From Methanogenium organophilum (GTDB lineage Archaea > Halobacteriota > Methanomicrobia > Methanomicrobiales > Methanomicrobiaceae): a stretch of 64,000 bases of DNA. The notes beneath the pieces are model-generated. The model saw only the letters and a program-made list of their open reading frames with translations. It ran no database searches and had not been told where the DNA came from. Location: NCBI RefSeq assembly GCF_026684035.1, contig NZ_CP113361.1, positions 1,240,001 through 1,304,000 on the forward strand. The letters run 5' to 3'. Position 1 is the stretch's first letter; each line of letters begins with the position of its first letter. Position numbers and translations under genes: made by a program. This document shows, in pieces, positions 1-9,226 of the stretch.

Positions 1-100
1 AATTGAGTGGTGAAGGGATAATGGTTGGTGGCGGGGCAATTTCGCGCGGCCTGCAGATGCAGTACAGAAGGTGGTGTGGACGTCATCCCGTTCTGACCAC

Positions 101-116
101 AATAAATATATAATTT
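101..116 (+). promoter_or_regulatory. TATA box of the betaine transporter operon
   Basis: An AT-rich run with an aaatatata core lies about 120 bases before the first transporter gene. It fits an archaeal TATA box and would leave a 5' leader of roughly 95 bases. The first 230 bases of the window hold no convincing gene. Inference from position and composition only. Confidence 0.5.
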
Positions 117-232
117 TTACACAAAAGGTGGCCCAATATCCGGAACCCAACCATTCATGTAACTGTGGGACAAAAAGTTTTATGTATTCGGGCTCGATCT
201 AAAAATCCCGTATATCCCGGAGTTGCCATCTC

Positions 233-1453
233 ATGGAAGAAACCCAGGAAGAAGAAAAATATCATACTATCAAAGTCAGTGTCAGAAATCTGACGAAAAT
301 TTTTGGGAAACATCCTGAAGATGCCCTGAAACTTATCCAGCAGGGAAAGAAGAAGCAGGAAATTTTTGAGAAGACCGAGCAGAATGTTGCGCTTCGGTCC
401 ATTTCTTTTGACGTCTATGAGGGCGAGTTGTTTGTTCTGATGGGGCTTTCCGGCTGTGGAAAGTCGACCCTTCTGCGGTGCATCAACCGGCTTATCGAAC
501 CGACGAGCGGAAATATCGAAATCGACGGAACAGATATCGTTACGATGAGCGAGGACGAACTGCGGCAGATGCGGCGTACGAAGATCGGGATGATCTTCCA
601 GAACTTTGCCCTCCTCCCCCACCGTACTATTCTGGAGAATGTTGCGTTCGGACTTGAGATACAGAACACTCCTGTTGAAGAGCGGGAACAAAAAGCACGG
701 GAAGCAATTGATCTTGTCGGTCTTTCAGGCTATGAGGAGAGTTATCCCTCCGGCCTTTCCGGAGGTATGCAACAGCGGGTCGGCCTCGCACGTGCACTGG
801 CAAGTGATGCGGACATCCTCCTGATGGATGAGGCATTCAGTGCCCTTGATCCTCTTATCCGTCGTGATATGCAGGATGAACTCATTGAACTGCAGGCCAG
901 GCTGAACAAGACAATCATCTTTGTGAGCCATGATCTGGATGAGGCCCTCAAACTCGGGGACCGTATTGCCCTGATGAAGGACGGAGAGATTGCGCAGTTA
1001 GGGACCGCCGAAGACCTTCTTCAGAATCCCCGCTGTGATTATGTGGAGCGGTTTGTCGAAGATGTCAACCTCTCCCGTGTACTGGTTGCAAAGGACGTAA
1101 TGAAACGTCCCGAGCCGCTCCTACCCCCGGATTCGGGGCCGAGAAATGCCCTCCGCCTGATGGAGGAGTACGGTATTTCCAGTATATTTGTTGCAGGAAA
1201 GGACCGGAAATTCCGTGGTCTTGTAACGGTAGACGGGGCTGTCGAGGCTAAGAAACGTGATATCCCTCTGAGAGAACTGATGATCACTGACACCCCTACG
1301 GTTGAAATGGATACCCCTGCGCAGGAACTGATGCCGATTATGGCCGAAACCGCCTATCCGGTGGCAGTTCTTGACAGTGACGGGAAAATTAAAGGGCTTA
1401 TCGTGCGGGGTTCACTGCTTGCAGGTCTGGCCCGGCTGGAGGTTGAGGTATAA
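233..1453 (+). CDS. proV: Glycine betaine/proline-type ABC transporter, ATP-binding subunit
   Basis: This is the cytoplasmic ATPase of an osmoprotectant uptake system (ProV/OpuAA family). Walker A is GLSGCGKST at residues 71-79, the signature LSGGMQQR is near 174, and a Walker B run ending LLMDEAFSALDP follows. The N-terminal NVALRSISFD region and the length of 406 residues match ProV-type ATPases. Residues about 285-400 look like a pair of CBS domains, which in this family sense ionic strength. It overlaps the permease start by one base, so the two are translationally coupled. The substrate is most likely glycine betaine or a related compound; the sequence alone cannot separate these. Confidence 0.93.
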   Translation: MEETQEEEKYHTIKVSVRNLTKIFGKHPEDALKLIQQGKKKQEIFEKTEQNVALRSISFDVYEGELFVLMGLSGCGKSTLLRCINRLIEPTSGNIEIDGTDIVTMSEDELRQMRRTKIGMIFQNFALLPHRTILENVAFGLEIQNTPVEEREQKAREAIDLVGLSGYEESYPSGLSGGMQQRVGLARALASDADILLMDEAFSALDPLIRRDMQDELIELQARLNKTIIFVSHDLDEALKLGDRIALMKDGEIAQLGTAEDLLQNPRCDYVERFVEDVNLSRVLVAKDVMKRPEPLLPPDSGPRNALRLMEEYGISSIFVAGKDRKFRGLVTVDGAVEAKKRDIPLRELMITDTPTVEMDTPAQELMPIMAETAYPVAVLDSDGKIKGLIVRGSLLAGLARLEVEV

Positions 1454-2295
1454 TGTCGGACATTCTGCCGGTCGGTGAAGCAGTTGAGGTGGTTGTTGAT
1501 TGGATCGATGAGACCTTCGGGTGGCTGCTGGACGGGATCACCGCTATCATGGATATGCTGGTGAGCGGATTCCAAGATGGGATGGCGGCCGTCCCTCCGC
1601 TTCTTCTCATCGTAATATTTGCGCTTATTGCCTGGATTTTAACAAAAAAGAACCTCAAAATCGGTCTTTTGACACTCTTTGGGCTGCTCTTCATTTATCT
1701 CCTGGACCTCTGGTCTGAGACCATCCTGACGCTTGCCCTTGTCATTACGTCAGCAGTGGTGACGCTTGCGATCGCAATTCCTTTGGGAATTCTTGCTTCA
1801 CGCTCGCAAACGGTTGATACCGCACTGCGTCCCATCCTTGACCTGATGCAGACGATGCCGTCCTTTGTCTACCTGATTCCTGCGGTCATCTTCTTTGGTC
1901 TCGGGAATGTGCCGGGCATGATCGCAACGATCATCTTTGCGATGCCGCCTGCAATCCGGCTCACAAACCTCGGTATCCGGCAGGTGCCAGTCGAACTCAT
2001 TGAGGTCTCCGAGGCGTTCGGGGCGACACAGTGGCAGAAGCTTGTCAAGGTTCAGTTGCCGGTGGCGATGCCGACGATCATGGCGGGCGTGAACCAGTGT
2101 ATCATGCTTGCTCTCTCGATGACGGTCATCGCGGCAATGATCGGTGCTGCGGGTCTGGGTCTGAACGTCCTGATGGGTATCCAGCGGGTCGATATCGGCG
2201 GGGGGTTCGAGGCAGGCCTCTGCATCGTCATCATCGCCATCATTCTCGACCGGATCACACAGAACGTGATCAGCACCGGCAATGACCAAAAGTGA
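1453..2295 (+). CDS. proW: Glycine betaine-type ABC transporter permease
   Basis: Integral membrane permease of 280 residues with about six or seven hydrophobic segments. The binding-protein-dependent transport signature region, with its EAFGAT loop that docks on the ATPase, lies near residues 185-200. Its start codon overlaps the stop region of the ATPase gene (taATGtc), and the substrate-binding gene follows within 70-90 bases, so ATPase, permease and binding protein form one operon. Family and order match ProVWX/OpuA systems. Confidence in the role is high; the exact ligand is inferred. Confidence 0.93.
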   Translation: MSDILPVGEAVEVVVDWIDETFGWLLDGITAIMDMLVSGFQDGMAAVPPLLLIVIFALIAWILTKKNLKIGLLTLFGLLFIYLLDLWSETILTLALVITSAVVTLAIAIPLGILASRSQTVDTALRPILDLMQTMPSFVYLIPAVIFFGLGNVPGMIATIIFAMPPAIRLTNLGIRQVPVELIEVSEAFGATQWQKLVKVQLPVAMPTIMAGVNQCIMLALSMTVIAAMIGAAGLGLNVLMGIQRVDIGGGFEAGLCIVIIAIILDRITQNVISTGNDQK

Positions 2296-2379
2296 TATAT
2301 AGAAACCCCGATCAATTTTTTAAATACGTCAGTTTGAGCCGTATTTTCCGGTTTTTACTGATTGAATGGATGTGTTTTT

Positions 2380-3273
2380 GTGCTAAATCTGAACTCAAAA
2401 AATTTGTTTATTGTATTAATTGTGTTATTTGGTATCATTTTTGTTGCCGGTTGCACGGATTCGGCCGGTACCGCGGCGGCACCGGAGACCGGAACCGATG
2501 CCGCAAAAGAAGTCTCCATCGGCTATGTGCTCTGGGACTCGGAGATCGCGAGCACCAATGTGCTCAAGACGGTCTATGAACAGGCCGGCTACGATGTCGA
2601 GCTCAAGGCAGTCGACGCAGGCCCGCTCTACCAGGCGCTTGCAGACGGTCAGGTCGATATGAGTGTCTCCGCATGGCTGCCCGCTACCCACGCTGCCTAC
2701 ATGGACACCTATGGTGACGACATCATGCTGGTCGGGAAGAACCTCGAGGGCGCAAAGGTCGGTCTCGTGGTCCCCCAGTACGTGACGATTGACTCCATCG
2801 ACGAGATGAACGATGTCGCTGACCAGTTCGACGGCAAGATCATCGGTATTGAACCGGGTGCAGGTATCATGGCGATGACCGAGACTGCTATTGAGAACTA
2901 CAGTCTTGACTACACGCTTGTGCCGTCATCGAGTGCAGCGATGGCAGCCCAGCTCAGTGACGCCTATGAGAACGAAGAGTGGGTCGTCGTTACCGGCTGG
3001 ACACCACACTGGAAGTTCGTTCGCTTTGACCTGAAGTACCTGGACGACCCTGAGGGCGTATACGGCGGCGAGGAGTATATCGCAAGCCTTGCCCGCACAG
3101 GATTTGTAGATGAGAATCCCGAAGCCTTTGCCATTCTTGAGCGCTTCTCCTGGGAGCCGTCAGACATGGAATCCGTGATGCTCGCCGTTGAGGAAGGGGC
3201 AACACCTGAAGATGCCGCACAGGCATGGGTGGACGAACACCTCGATCAGGTCCAGTCCTGGATCAACGGATAA
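2380..3273 (+). CDS. proX: Glycine betaine-type ABC substrate-binding lipoprotein, copy 1
   Basis: Extracellular binding protein (OpuAC/ProX family), tethered by a lipobox ending VAGC after a hydrophobic leader. The mature part begins with SIGYVLWDSEIAS and contains VTGWTPHW, typical of this family. The start is uncertain: an in-frame TTG at 2362 and this GTG at 2380 both precede the signal, and neither has a good ribosome binding site. It is followed by a close paralogue, and a 74-base block starting at 2512 is identical to the block starting at 3588. That implies recent duplication or gene conversion. Confidence 0.9.
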   Translation: MLNLNSKNLFIVLIVLFGIIFVAGCTDSAGTAAAPETGTDAAKEVSIGYVLWDSEIASTNVLKTVYEQAGYDVELKAVDAGPLYQALADGQVDMSVSAWLPATHAAYMDTYGDDIMLVGKNLEGAKVGLVVPQYVTIDSIDEMNDVADQFDGKIIGIEPGAGIMAMTETAIENYSLDYTLVPSSSAAMAAQLSDAYENEEWVVVTGWTPHWKFVRFDLKYLDDPEGVYGGEEYIASLARTGFVDENPEAFAILERFSWEPSDMESVMLAVEEGATPEDAAQAWVDEHLDQVQSWING

Positions 3274-3292
3274 TCCCCTTTCTTTTTTTCAG
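3274..3292 (+). terminator. T-rich terminator after first binding-protein gene
   Basis: A run of pyrimidines dominated by T begins directly at the stop codon. Archaeal transcription commonly ends at such tracts, and the next gene starts about 160 bases further on. It could reduce rather than abolish readthrough into copy 2. Confidence 0.4.
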
Positions 3293-3437
3293 GCGCCCGC
3301 GCCCGGTACGGTTTCCTGCCCGCAGGATGTTGTATTACCGGTGGTGTTCTCTATATAGGATGTCATGGTATGTTCCAGTACGTCAGGTTCTGGCTGTACC
3401 CCCGGCGGTTGGATACTGACCGGAGGATGTGATAGAT

Positions 3438-4349
3438 ATGATATCTGCACAGCAGACAGGAACACTCTGTATTCTGATCCTCGTCGTAGCCGGGGTCTTC
3501 ATCGCCGGCTGTACGGACGAGACGGGTCCCGCCCCGACGACGGAACCGACCGCGACACCCACGGCAACGGTGATGCCGGCAGGTGAGGTCTCCATCGGCT
3601 ATGTGCTCTGGGACTCGGAGATCGCGAGCACCAATGTGCTCAAGACGGTCTATGAACAGGCAGGCTACGATGTCGAGCTCAAGGCTGTTGACGCAGGCCC
3701 GCTCTATCAGGCACTTGCAGACGGTCAGGTCGATATGAGTGTTTCGTCATGGATGCCCACGACGCATGACGCGTACTGGGACACCTATGGCGATGACATC
3801 GATATGGTCGGGACGAACCTCGAGGGTGCAAAGATTGGCCTCGTGGTCCCCCGGTATGTGAAGATTGACTCCATCGAGGAGCTGAATAACGTCACCGACC
3901 AGTTCGACGGGAAGATCATCGGTATCGAACCGGGTGCGGGCATCATGGCCGCGACCGAGCGGGCGATAGAGGAGTACGGCCTCGACTACACGCTCGTCCC
4001 TTCGTCCAGTGCAGCGATGGCGGCCCAGCTCACCGATGCCTATGAAAATTATGAGTGGATCGTCGTCACCGGCTGGACGCCGCACTGGAAGTTTGTCCGT
4101 TTCGATTTGAAGTACCTCGACGACCCGAAGGGTGTCTACGGCGGCGAGGAGTATATTGCGAGCCTTGCCCGGCAGGGCTTCAGTGAGGATAACCCCGAGG
4201 CATACGCGATTCTAGAGCGCTTTGGCTGGGAGTCTTCGGATATGGAAGAGGTGATGCTTGCAATCGAAGACGGTGCGACCCCGGAGGACGCAGCACAGGC
4301 ATGGGTGGACGCGAACCAGGACCGGGTTATCTATTGGATCAATAGGTAA
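3438..4349 (+). CDS. proX: Glycine betaine-type ABC substrate-binding lipoprotein, copy 2
   Basis: Paralogue of the preceding lipoprotein, about 304 residues. A GGAGG at 3422-3426 sits 11 bases before this ATG but only 2 before an in-frame GTG at 3429, so the ATG is preferred. The leader ends in the lipobox IAGC, followed by a Thr/Pro-rich linker (PTTEPTATPTATV) absent from copy 1. From SIGYVLWDSEIAS onward the two proteins are nearly the same, while signal and linker differ. Two binding proteins may serve one permease with different ligand affinity or under different induction. No second permease is present nearby. Confidence 0.9.
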   Translation: MISAQQTGTLCILILVVAGVFIAGCTDETGPAPTTEPTATPTATVMPAGEVSIGYVLWDSEIASTNVLKTVYEQAGYDVELKAVDAGPLYQALADGQVDMSVSSWMPTTHDAYWDTYGDDIDMVGTNLEGAKIGLVVPRYVKIDSIEELNNVTDQFDGKIIGIEPGAGIMAATERAIEEYGLDYTLVPSSSAAMAAQLTDAYENYEWIVVTGWTPHWKFVRFDLKYLDDPKGVYGGEEYIASLARQGFSEDNPEAYAILERFGWESSDMEEVMLAIEDGATPEDAAQAWVDANQDRVIYWINR

Positions 4350-4350
4350 T

Positions 4351-4382
4351 TCCCACCGTTTTTTCTATTTTACTTCTCTTTG
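4351..4382 (+). terminator. T-rich terminator ending the transporter operon
   Basis: Two T-rich runs follow the stop codon of the second binding-protein gene, before the convergent minus-strand operon whose last gene ends at 4527. Position and composition suit an archaeal terminator. Confidence 0.45.
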
Positions 4383-4526
4383 AACTGACTGATCCGGTGC
4401 CATTTACTACAGGATCAGGAACGCGGAACAATGTATGGTGATACGAAACAGGTGGCGTATGTTGGTGCGTTCCCGGGAGAAGAAAAGTGATGTTCATCCT
4501 CCCTTCTTGGAAGGAAAAGAATGCAT

Positions 4527-5963
4527 TCAGCGCCGCTGATGTTTCCTGAATGCATACCAGACACCGCCGCAGACCCCCACAAGGAGCAGCAGACCAAGGA
4601 TGGTGACAAATGAACTTTCCTTAACGACCATACGGAAATCATCGCTCGTCTCGGTCTGGTCGGATGTGACCTTCAGAGTAACCTTGTATTCGCTTGCGGC
4701 AATGTTCGAGGGCGGGATGACGGTGACCGAGATGGTCTTGCTCTCACCGGGCTCGAGACTTGCTAGAGTCTTGGGTGATATGGTCGCGGTCCAGCCGTCC
4801 GGTGCGGAGATCTCCGGTCTGATGTTCGTCAGTGAACCCGCACTTCCCGTGTTTTTCAGTATGACATCAAAGGTGACCTTGTCACCCTTCCCCAGTTCAT
4901 ACCGGTATTTATCCGGGTATGCCTTCAGGCGGTACTCACCGCGGAGGGTGATGTCGAGTCCCTCTTCATAGGTGTCGCCGTCAGGAGAGGTCACAACAGA
5001 GGTTATAGAATAGTCACCTATTTCAGTCCCGTATGCAGGAATTACTTCGAGATAGAGTGTTTTCTCCTCTCCTGCATAGAGGAATATCTCTGAGAGGCTC
5101 TCCCCAGAATTCTCCGATTCCTTGAATCGGGTAAACCAGTCCTCCGGCATCCCGGTTGCATCCAGGCTGAAGATGCTGTCCGCCCGCCCGATATTTTTCA
5201 GGTTCATCACAAAGACCGGATTTTTGTCGAGTGATGTGGTGATGGAGAGGGTCTTGTACGATACCTCCACTGCGGTGTTCATCTTTTCAAGCAGGATATT
5301 CCCGGCATCCGTCTCGAGGCCGGAATTCACTTCGACCGCCACCGGGAGGGCACTGTGATACCCGTCCTTCGTGATCAAAAGCGTATAGTCGCCGTGCGGG
5401 AGCTCGCTTCTGATTTTTCCGTCTGTGGACGTCTGGATGGTCATGACCGGTTCTGAGGATCTGTCATCCATGACGGCAACGGTTGCACCCTTAACCGCCT
5501 CGCCCAGTTCATTGACCGTCGAGAGTTTCAGGACCCCGCGCTCTCCCGCATGGGTCTTTGAGATGGTGATATAGAGCCAGCAGAATCCGTTTCCGATGTG
5601 CACCTTTACATGGTATTCGCCCACTGGCGTGTCAGAGGAGGTCTTGACGGTAAAGCCGATGTTCTGGGCGGAACCCGTGGGAATGGCGGCTCTTGTGATC
5701 TCGGTATCTCCGTTCAGGAAATGATACTCCCAGTCGGACGATTCCCCGAAGGTCTCCACCCAGAATTTTTTGGGGTTGTCGTTTCCGTTGTTGGTCAGCG
5801 TGAGTGCGAATTCATTACTCTCCCCCGCTTCCAGAACAATACCCGGAAAGGTGCAGTGTATCTGGACGTCGCGGCCGTCCGCACTCTCCTCTGCCGCAAC
5901 AGGTATCGGGAGAGCCGCCGTGAAGAGGAGGAGAATGAGTATGAGATATGGTATCTGTTTCAT
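4527..5963 (-). CDS. NEW3-domain membrane protein of an ABC exporter operon
   Basis: A 478-residue protein with a signal peptide (about 1-24), a long extracytoplasmic part and one C-terminal membrane helix (about 450-470) ending in basic residues. The external part reads as Ig-like NEW3/COG1470 domains (about 30-130, 235-340 and 350-445), each with patterns like LTLTNNGND or VILKNTGSAG, and a carboxypeptidase-regulatory-like segment near 145-225 (KGATVAV). It begins 9 bases after the permease stop, so it is the third gene of the ABC operon. It may be an envelope-side partner of the exporter. The cargo is unknown. Confidence 0.8.
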   Translation of the reverse strand: MKQIPYLILILLLFTAALPIPVAAEESADGRDVQIHCTFPGIVLEAGESNEFALTLTNNGNDNPKKFWVETFGESSDWEYHFLNGDTEITRAAIPTGSAQNIGFTVKTSSDTPVGEYHVKVHIGNGFCWLYITISKTHAGERGVLKLSTVNELGEAVKGATVAVMDDRSSEPVMTIQTSTDGKIRSELPHGDYTLLITKDGYHSALPVAVEVNSGLETDAGNILLEKMNTAVEVSYKTLSITTSLDKNPVFVMNLKNIGRADSIFSLDATGMPEDWFTRFKESENSGESLSEIFLYAGEEKTLYLEVIPAYGTEIGDYSITSVVTSPDGDTYEEGLDITLRGEYRLKAYPDKYRYELGKGDKVTFDVILKNTGSAGSLTNIRPEISAPDGWTATISPKTLASLEPGESKTISVTVIPPSNIAASEYKVTLKVTSDQTETSDDFRMVVKESSFVTILGLLLLVGVCGGVWYAFRKHQRR

Positions 5964-5972
5964 CGTCGCCTC

Positions 5973-7055
5973 CTATCTGATATCCATCCGCATGAACCGC
6001 ACATAGGCACATCCCAGAAAGAGTGCCGGGAAGGCAAGGAGTGCGATGATGTTCTGGATAATCTTTCCGAAAACATCGGTATCCTCAAGTTCATAGTCAT
6101 CACTCGCCCTGAACGAAATGGATGACATCATTGCTGCATAATCCGGTATCAGCAGGTTGTATGAAACTGTTTGCAGGTTCTGTGTCGGAGAGATCAGGGT
6201 GACGATGTCGGTCACCGATTGGCGTTTCTTCCAGTATTCATCAAATTCCTGTTCGTATTCTTTCCATATCGGGTCGGGTTCTTCGATTGCCTTCTCTCCC
6301 GTTTCCGTTGCGGATGACACCGCTACGACGCTGAATGCTCCGTCAGAGATAAACGCGTCCTGGGGGTATTCCGGGGGGTCGCCAATGATCATATTCATCA
6401 CCGACCCGTTGATGAGCATGGGCAGGCTCATGAGGGCGACAAAGACGATGAGGGTGTAAACAAGGGCCTTGCCACTATCGCTTGCGATGGTGGACATAAA
6501 CAGCGAGAGCGCGAAGTACGAGAGGATCATCAGGAATACCGCTCCGCCGTAGACGAGGATCTTTGCAAGTTCATCACCGGCGGGGACGATTCCCGCGATG
6601 AGCAGGATGGCAAAGGTGGCGATGAACGTAATAGCGAGCGCGATGGCAAGTGCCATCAGGCCCCCGAGTGCCTTTCCGTTTATCACTTCATCGCGGTAAA
6701 CAGGGTGCGAGAGCAGGATCTTCAGGGATTTCGTCTCTTTTTCCTTTGAGATCAGGTCAAATCCCATTGCAATCCCGAGGACGGCACCAAGCGTGACGAT
6801 AAGTGAGCTGACACCGAGATAGATGGTCACGATGGAGGGTTTGCCCCATCCGAATCCGCCAGGGTATATCTCATCGTCTGCAACCGACTGACGGTCATTG
6901 TAGTCCTGGAGGTTTTGTGCATACTCTGCGACCCCGCTTGCCATGCCGATGATCGTGATGATCAGGAATATCCCGAATATCAGCAGGAATTTTTTGCTTT
7001 TGAAGTGATCGCGCAGTTCTTTTTGCGCGATCACCGGTAATCCGTGTGACTTCAT
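5973..7055 (-). CDS. ABC-2 type transporter permease
   Basis: A 360-residue membrane protein with about six helices and a large external loop between the first two, as in ABC-2 permeases of the COG1277 type. The N-terminus KELRDHFKSKKFLLIFGIFL and the later SKEKETKSLKILLSHPV segment are typical of this family. Its ATG overlaps the ATPase stop as ATGA, indicating translational coupling. Together they would form an exporter or envelope-maintenance ABC system of unknown substrate. Confidence 0.85.
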   Translation of the reverse strand: MKSHGLPVIAQKELRDHFKSKKFLLIFGIFLIITIIGMASGVAEYAQNLQDYNDRQSVADDEIYPGGFGWGKPSIVTIYLGVSSLIVTLGAVLGIAMGFDLISKEKETKSLKILLSHPVYRDEVINGKALGGLMALAIALAITFIATFAILLIAGIVPAGDELAKILVYGGAVFLMILSYFALSLFMSTIASDSGKALVYTLIVFVALMSLPMLINGSVMNMIIGDPPEYPQDAFISDGAFSVVAVSSATETGEKAIEEPDPIWKEYEQEFDEYWKKRQSVTDIVTLISPTQNLQTVSYNLLIPDYAAMMSSISFRASDDYELEDTDVFGKIIQNIIALLAFPALFLGCAYVRFMRMDIR

Positions 7056-7978
7056 GCCTGTTCTTCTCCTGTGTTGTAATACGAGAGGACACTCTCCTCG
7101 ATGGTTGCGCGGTCAAAGGAAAGCTGGCGGATCATCACACCTTCATCCCGGAGGGTCTCTGCAATTGCATCCCTGATGTCGGAGCGAGCGGTGATGACGG
7201 CTTCACGGTTGTCATTGGTGTATTCCGCCGCAATCAGATCGGGATGGCTGAATTTGGGCATGGCATCGCGGGTTTCGACCAGGATCTTCACCTGTTCGAG
7301 CCGGGTTGCATCAAAAGTCTGGGTCAGTTCTTTCCACGTGCCCCGTGCCACCAGCCTTCCCTGGGACAATACGCCGATGGAAGAGCAGACCAGACTGACT
7401 TCTGAGAGGATGTGGGACGAGACGAGTATGGTCTTTCCGTCTACCGCCATCTGTTTGATTATTTTACGGTAATCAGCGACTCCTTGGGGATCCAGGTTTG
7501 CTGTTGGTTCGTCCAGGATGATTACGGCCGGGTCATTCAGGAGTGCCTTGGCAATTCCAAGGCGCTGACGCATGCCTTTTGAGTAGCCCCCGACCAGTTT
7601 CTCCACGCCGTCGAGGTTCACGAGCGACAGCAGTTCATCGATGCGGGAATTCCGTGCGGCGGCGTCCATGCCATAGAGACGGGCGAAAAAGTCGAGGTTT
7701 TCTCCGGCGGTGAGGTTTGTGTAGAAGCCGACGTCTTCCGGCATATAGCCGATGCGGTGCTTCACCTCGATGGGGTTTTTTGCAACCTCGATGCCGTCTA
7801 TCAGGCATCTTCCCGCCGTCGGTTCGATAAGGCCCGTGAGCATCAGGATGGTGGTGCTTTTCCCGGCGCCATTTGGTCCCAGGAGGCCGAATATCTCGCC
7901 GTCCGGGATCTCAAAGGTGAGATCATCGACGGCATAGACACCGTTATATGCTTTTGAGAGGTGGTCAAAGGTGATCAT
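7052..7978 (-). CDS. ABC-2 type transporter ATP-binding protein
   Basis: Cytoplasmic ATPase of 308 residues. Walker A is GPNGAGKST (about 34-42), the signature is the variant YSKGMRQR, and Walker B plus D-loop read LDEPTANLDP. The C-terminal 80 residues form the extension typical of drug- or polymer-export ATPases (CcmA family). It is the first gene of the minus-strand operon with its permease and NEW3 protein. Substrate cannot be told from sequence. Confidence 0.92.
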   Translation of the reverse strand: MITFDHLSKAYNGVYAVDDLTFEIPDGEIFGLLGPNGAGKSTTILMLTGLIEPTAGRCLIDGIEVAKNPIEVKHRIGYMPEDVGFYTNLTAGENLDFFARLYGMDAAARNSRIDELLSLVNLDGVEKLVGGYSKGMRQRLGIAKALLNDPAVIILDEPTANLDPQGVADYRKIIKQMAVDGKTILVSSHILSEVSLVCSSIGVLSQGRLVARGTWKELTQTFDATRLEQVKILVETRDAMPKFSHPDLIAAEYTNDNREAVITARSDIRDAIAETLRDEGVMIRQLSFDRATIEESVLSYYNTGEEQA

Positions 7979-8325
7979 GGTTTCACTATCCCGGTAGAGG
8001 AATGCAGAAATATGGTCTGCGAATGGTTATTAGAGTTGTCGCACAGTTGTGAACATATCGGAAATAGTAAATGATTGTTCGATAACAACGATATCCAGGA
8101 CGAATGTCTGGGTATCCTGTTTTGGGTTCGGGGGGCGTCACGAAGGAGAGGGGAGCGCCCTCTCCGGGGAAAGGAGGACCACGGGATTAGCTGGTGGGAG
8201 ACGGGACTGGTATATTGGATGGCAGATTCAGAGAGAGGAATGGGGAGGTACGAATGTTCGGCGGGGCCGGTTAGGAAGACGATTGTGCCATATTATTCAT
8301 ATCTGTTACCATCAAACGTAGTGCA
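7979..8325. other. Intergenic region between divergent genes
   Basis: About 350 bases separate the ABC operon (minus) from a secreted-protein gene (plus). Reading frames of 84-90 codons exist on the plus strand, but their residue composition looks random. A TATA-like stretch at about 8289-8303 lies 25-35 bases before the next ATG, which suggests a very short leader. Nothing else is recognised. Confidence 0.5.
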
Positions 8326-9213
8326 ATGACGCATCGGGTTTTCATCCTATTTCTGATGATGATAGTACTGGTCCTTCCTGCCGGTGCTGCCGGGGACCGG
8401 AATGACCTGAATTACCATGCCGATGCGGACAATGTGCCGGTGATATACATCACTGATACCGGAGAATATACCTCTTCTCTGACATTCATCCCCCTGATCA
8501 AAGCACAGCCGTATGTCAGGGCTGAAGATCATGATGAATGGGATGGTGACGATGTTATTACCCTGATTGCCCTTGACTCCGACGATCTTCGTTACCTGTA
8601 TGCGAACGAAGCATTGTTCGCCTATGACGGCAGTGATGGTGACCGTGGCGCGTTTATTATAAAAAATGAAGAAAATGGCTATGAAGCGCTTGTATCTGGC
8701 GGCAGTGGCGGTGGCTCCGGGTATCCTGAGGATGTTCGCGGTTCTGAGATGGAGGTTTGCTGCGCAGAGACGAAGCAAAAAGAGGTTTATCTCCCGGACC
8801 TGCTCCAGGGGGTTCTGTTTTCGGTGACCGATCTCTGGATGTCTTTTAACAATCCGCCGTACTATCTGGTAGATCTGGGTCAGAAGCCGGTCGAGCCCAT
8901 GGATTTTTCGCCGGCCAATAATTTTGTGTCATCCGGCAGCACGGATCATCACTTTCAGCTGTATGTTCCCCGGGAAAAACGCCATCTCTGGGTCGATCTC
9001 ACATGGGCCGGACCCGAGACGGGGTATCAGCTGACCATATATCCGCCTGACTCCGTCATCGGACCGTTTGAAGATGCTGCCGACGGGGAGATAAATCAAC
9101 GCATCTATCTGGATATCTCTGCGTCGCCGCAGCTGACTCCCGGGATGTGGTATTACACCGTGACCAACCTGAACGGCGGAAACAGCAACTTTAATTTCAC
9201 GAATTATTACTGA
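8326..9213 (+). CDS. Secreted protein of unknown function
   Basis: A 295-residue protein that I do not recognise. It has a clear signal peptide (residues 1-22, ending AGAAG) and no other membrane helix, so it should be exported. A Gly/Ser-rich loop (SGGSGGGSGYP) near 125-135 separates two parts. Two nearby cysteines (EVCCAE) may pair. The C-terminal half, with YVPREKRHLWVDLTWAGPETG, is beta-rich and resembles a jelly-roll or pre-peptidase-type fold, but this is only an impression. It is followed after 13 bases by a membrane-anchored regulator, so the pair are probably cotranscribed. Confidence 0.65.
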   Translation: MTHRVFILFLMMIVLVLPAGAAGDRNDLNYHADADNVPVIYITDTGEYTSSLTFIPLIKAQPYVRAEDHDEWDGDDVITLIALDSDDLRYLYANEALFAYDGSDGDRGAFIIKNEENGYEALVSGGSGGGSGYPEDVRGSEMEVCCAETKQKEVYLPDLLQGVLFSVTDLWMSFNNPPYYLVDLGQKPVEPMDFSPANNFVSSGSTDHHFQLYVPREKRHLWVDLTWAGPETGYQLTIYPPDSVIGPFEDAADGEINQRIYLDISASPQLTPGMWYYTVTNLNGGNSNFNFTNYY

Positions 9214-9226
9214 TGGGGAGAGCGGA

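Noticed and set aside
8049-8329. Two small plus-strand frames (84-90 codons)
   Set aside because: Gly/Arg/Trp-rich random-looking products in overlapping frames, without a ribosome binding site.
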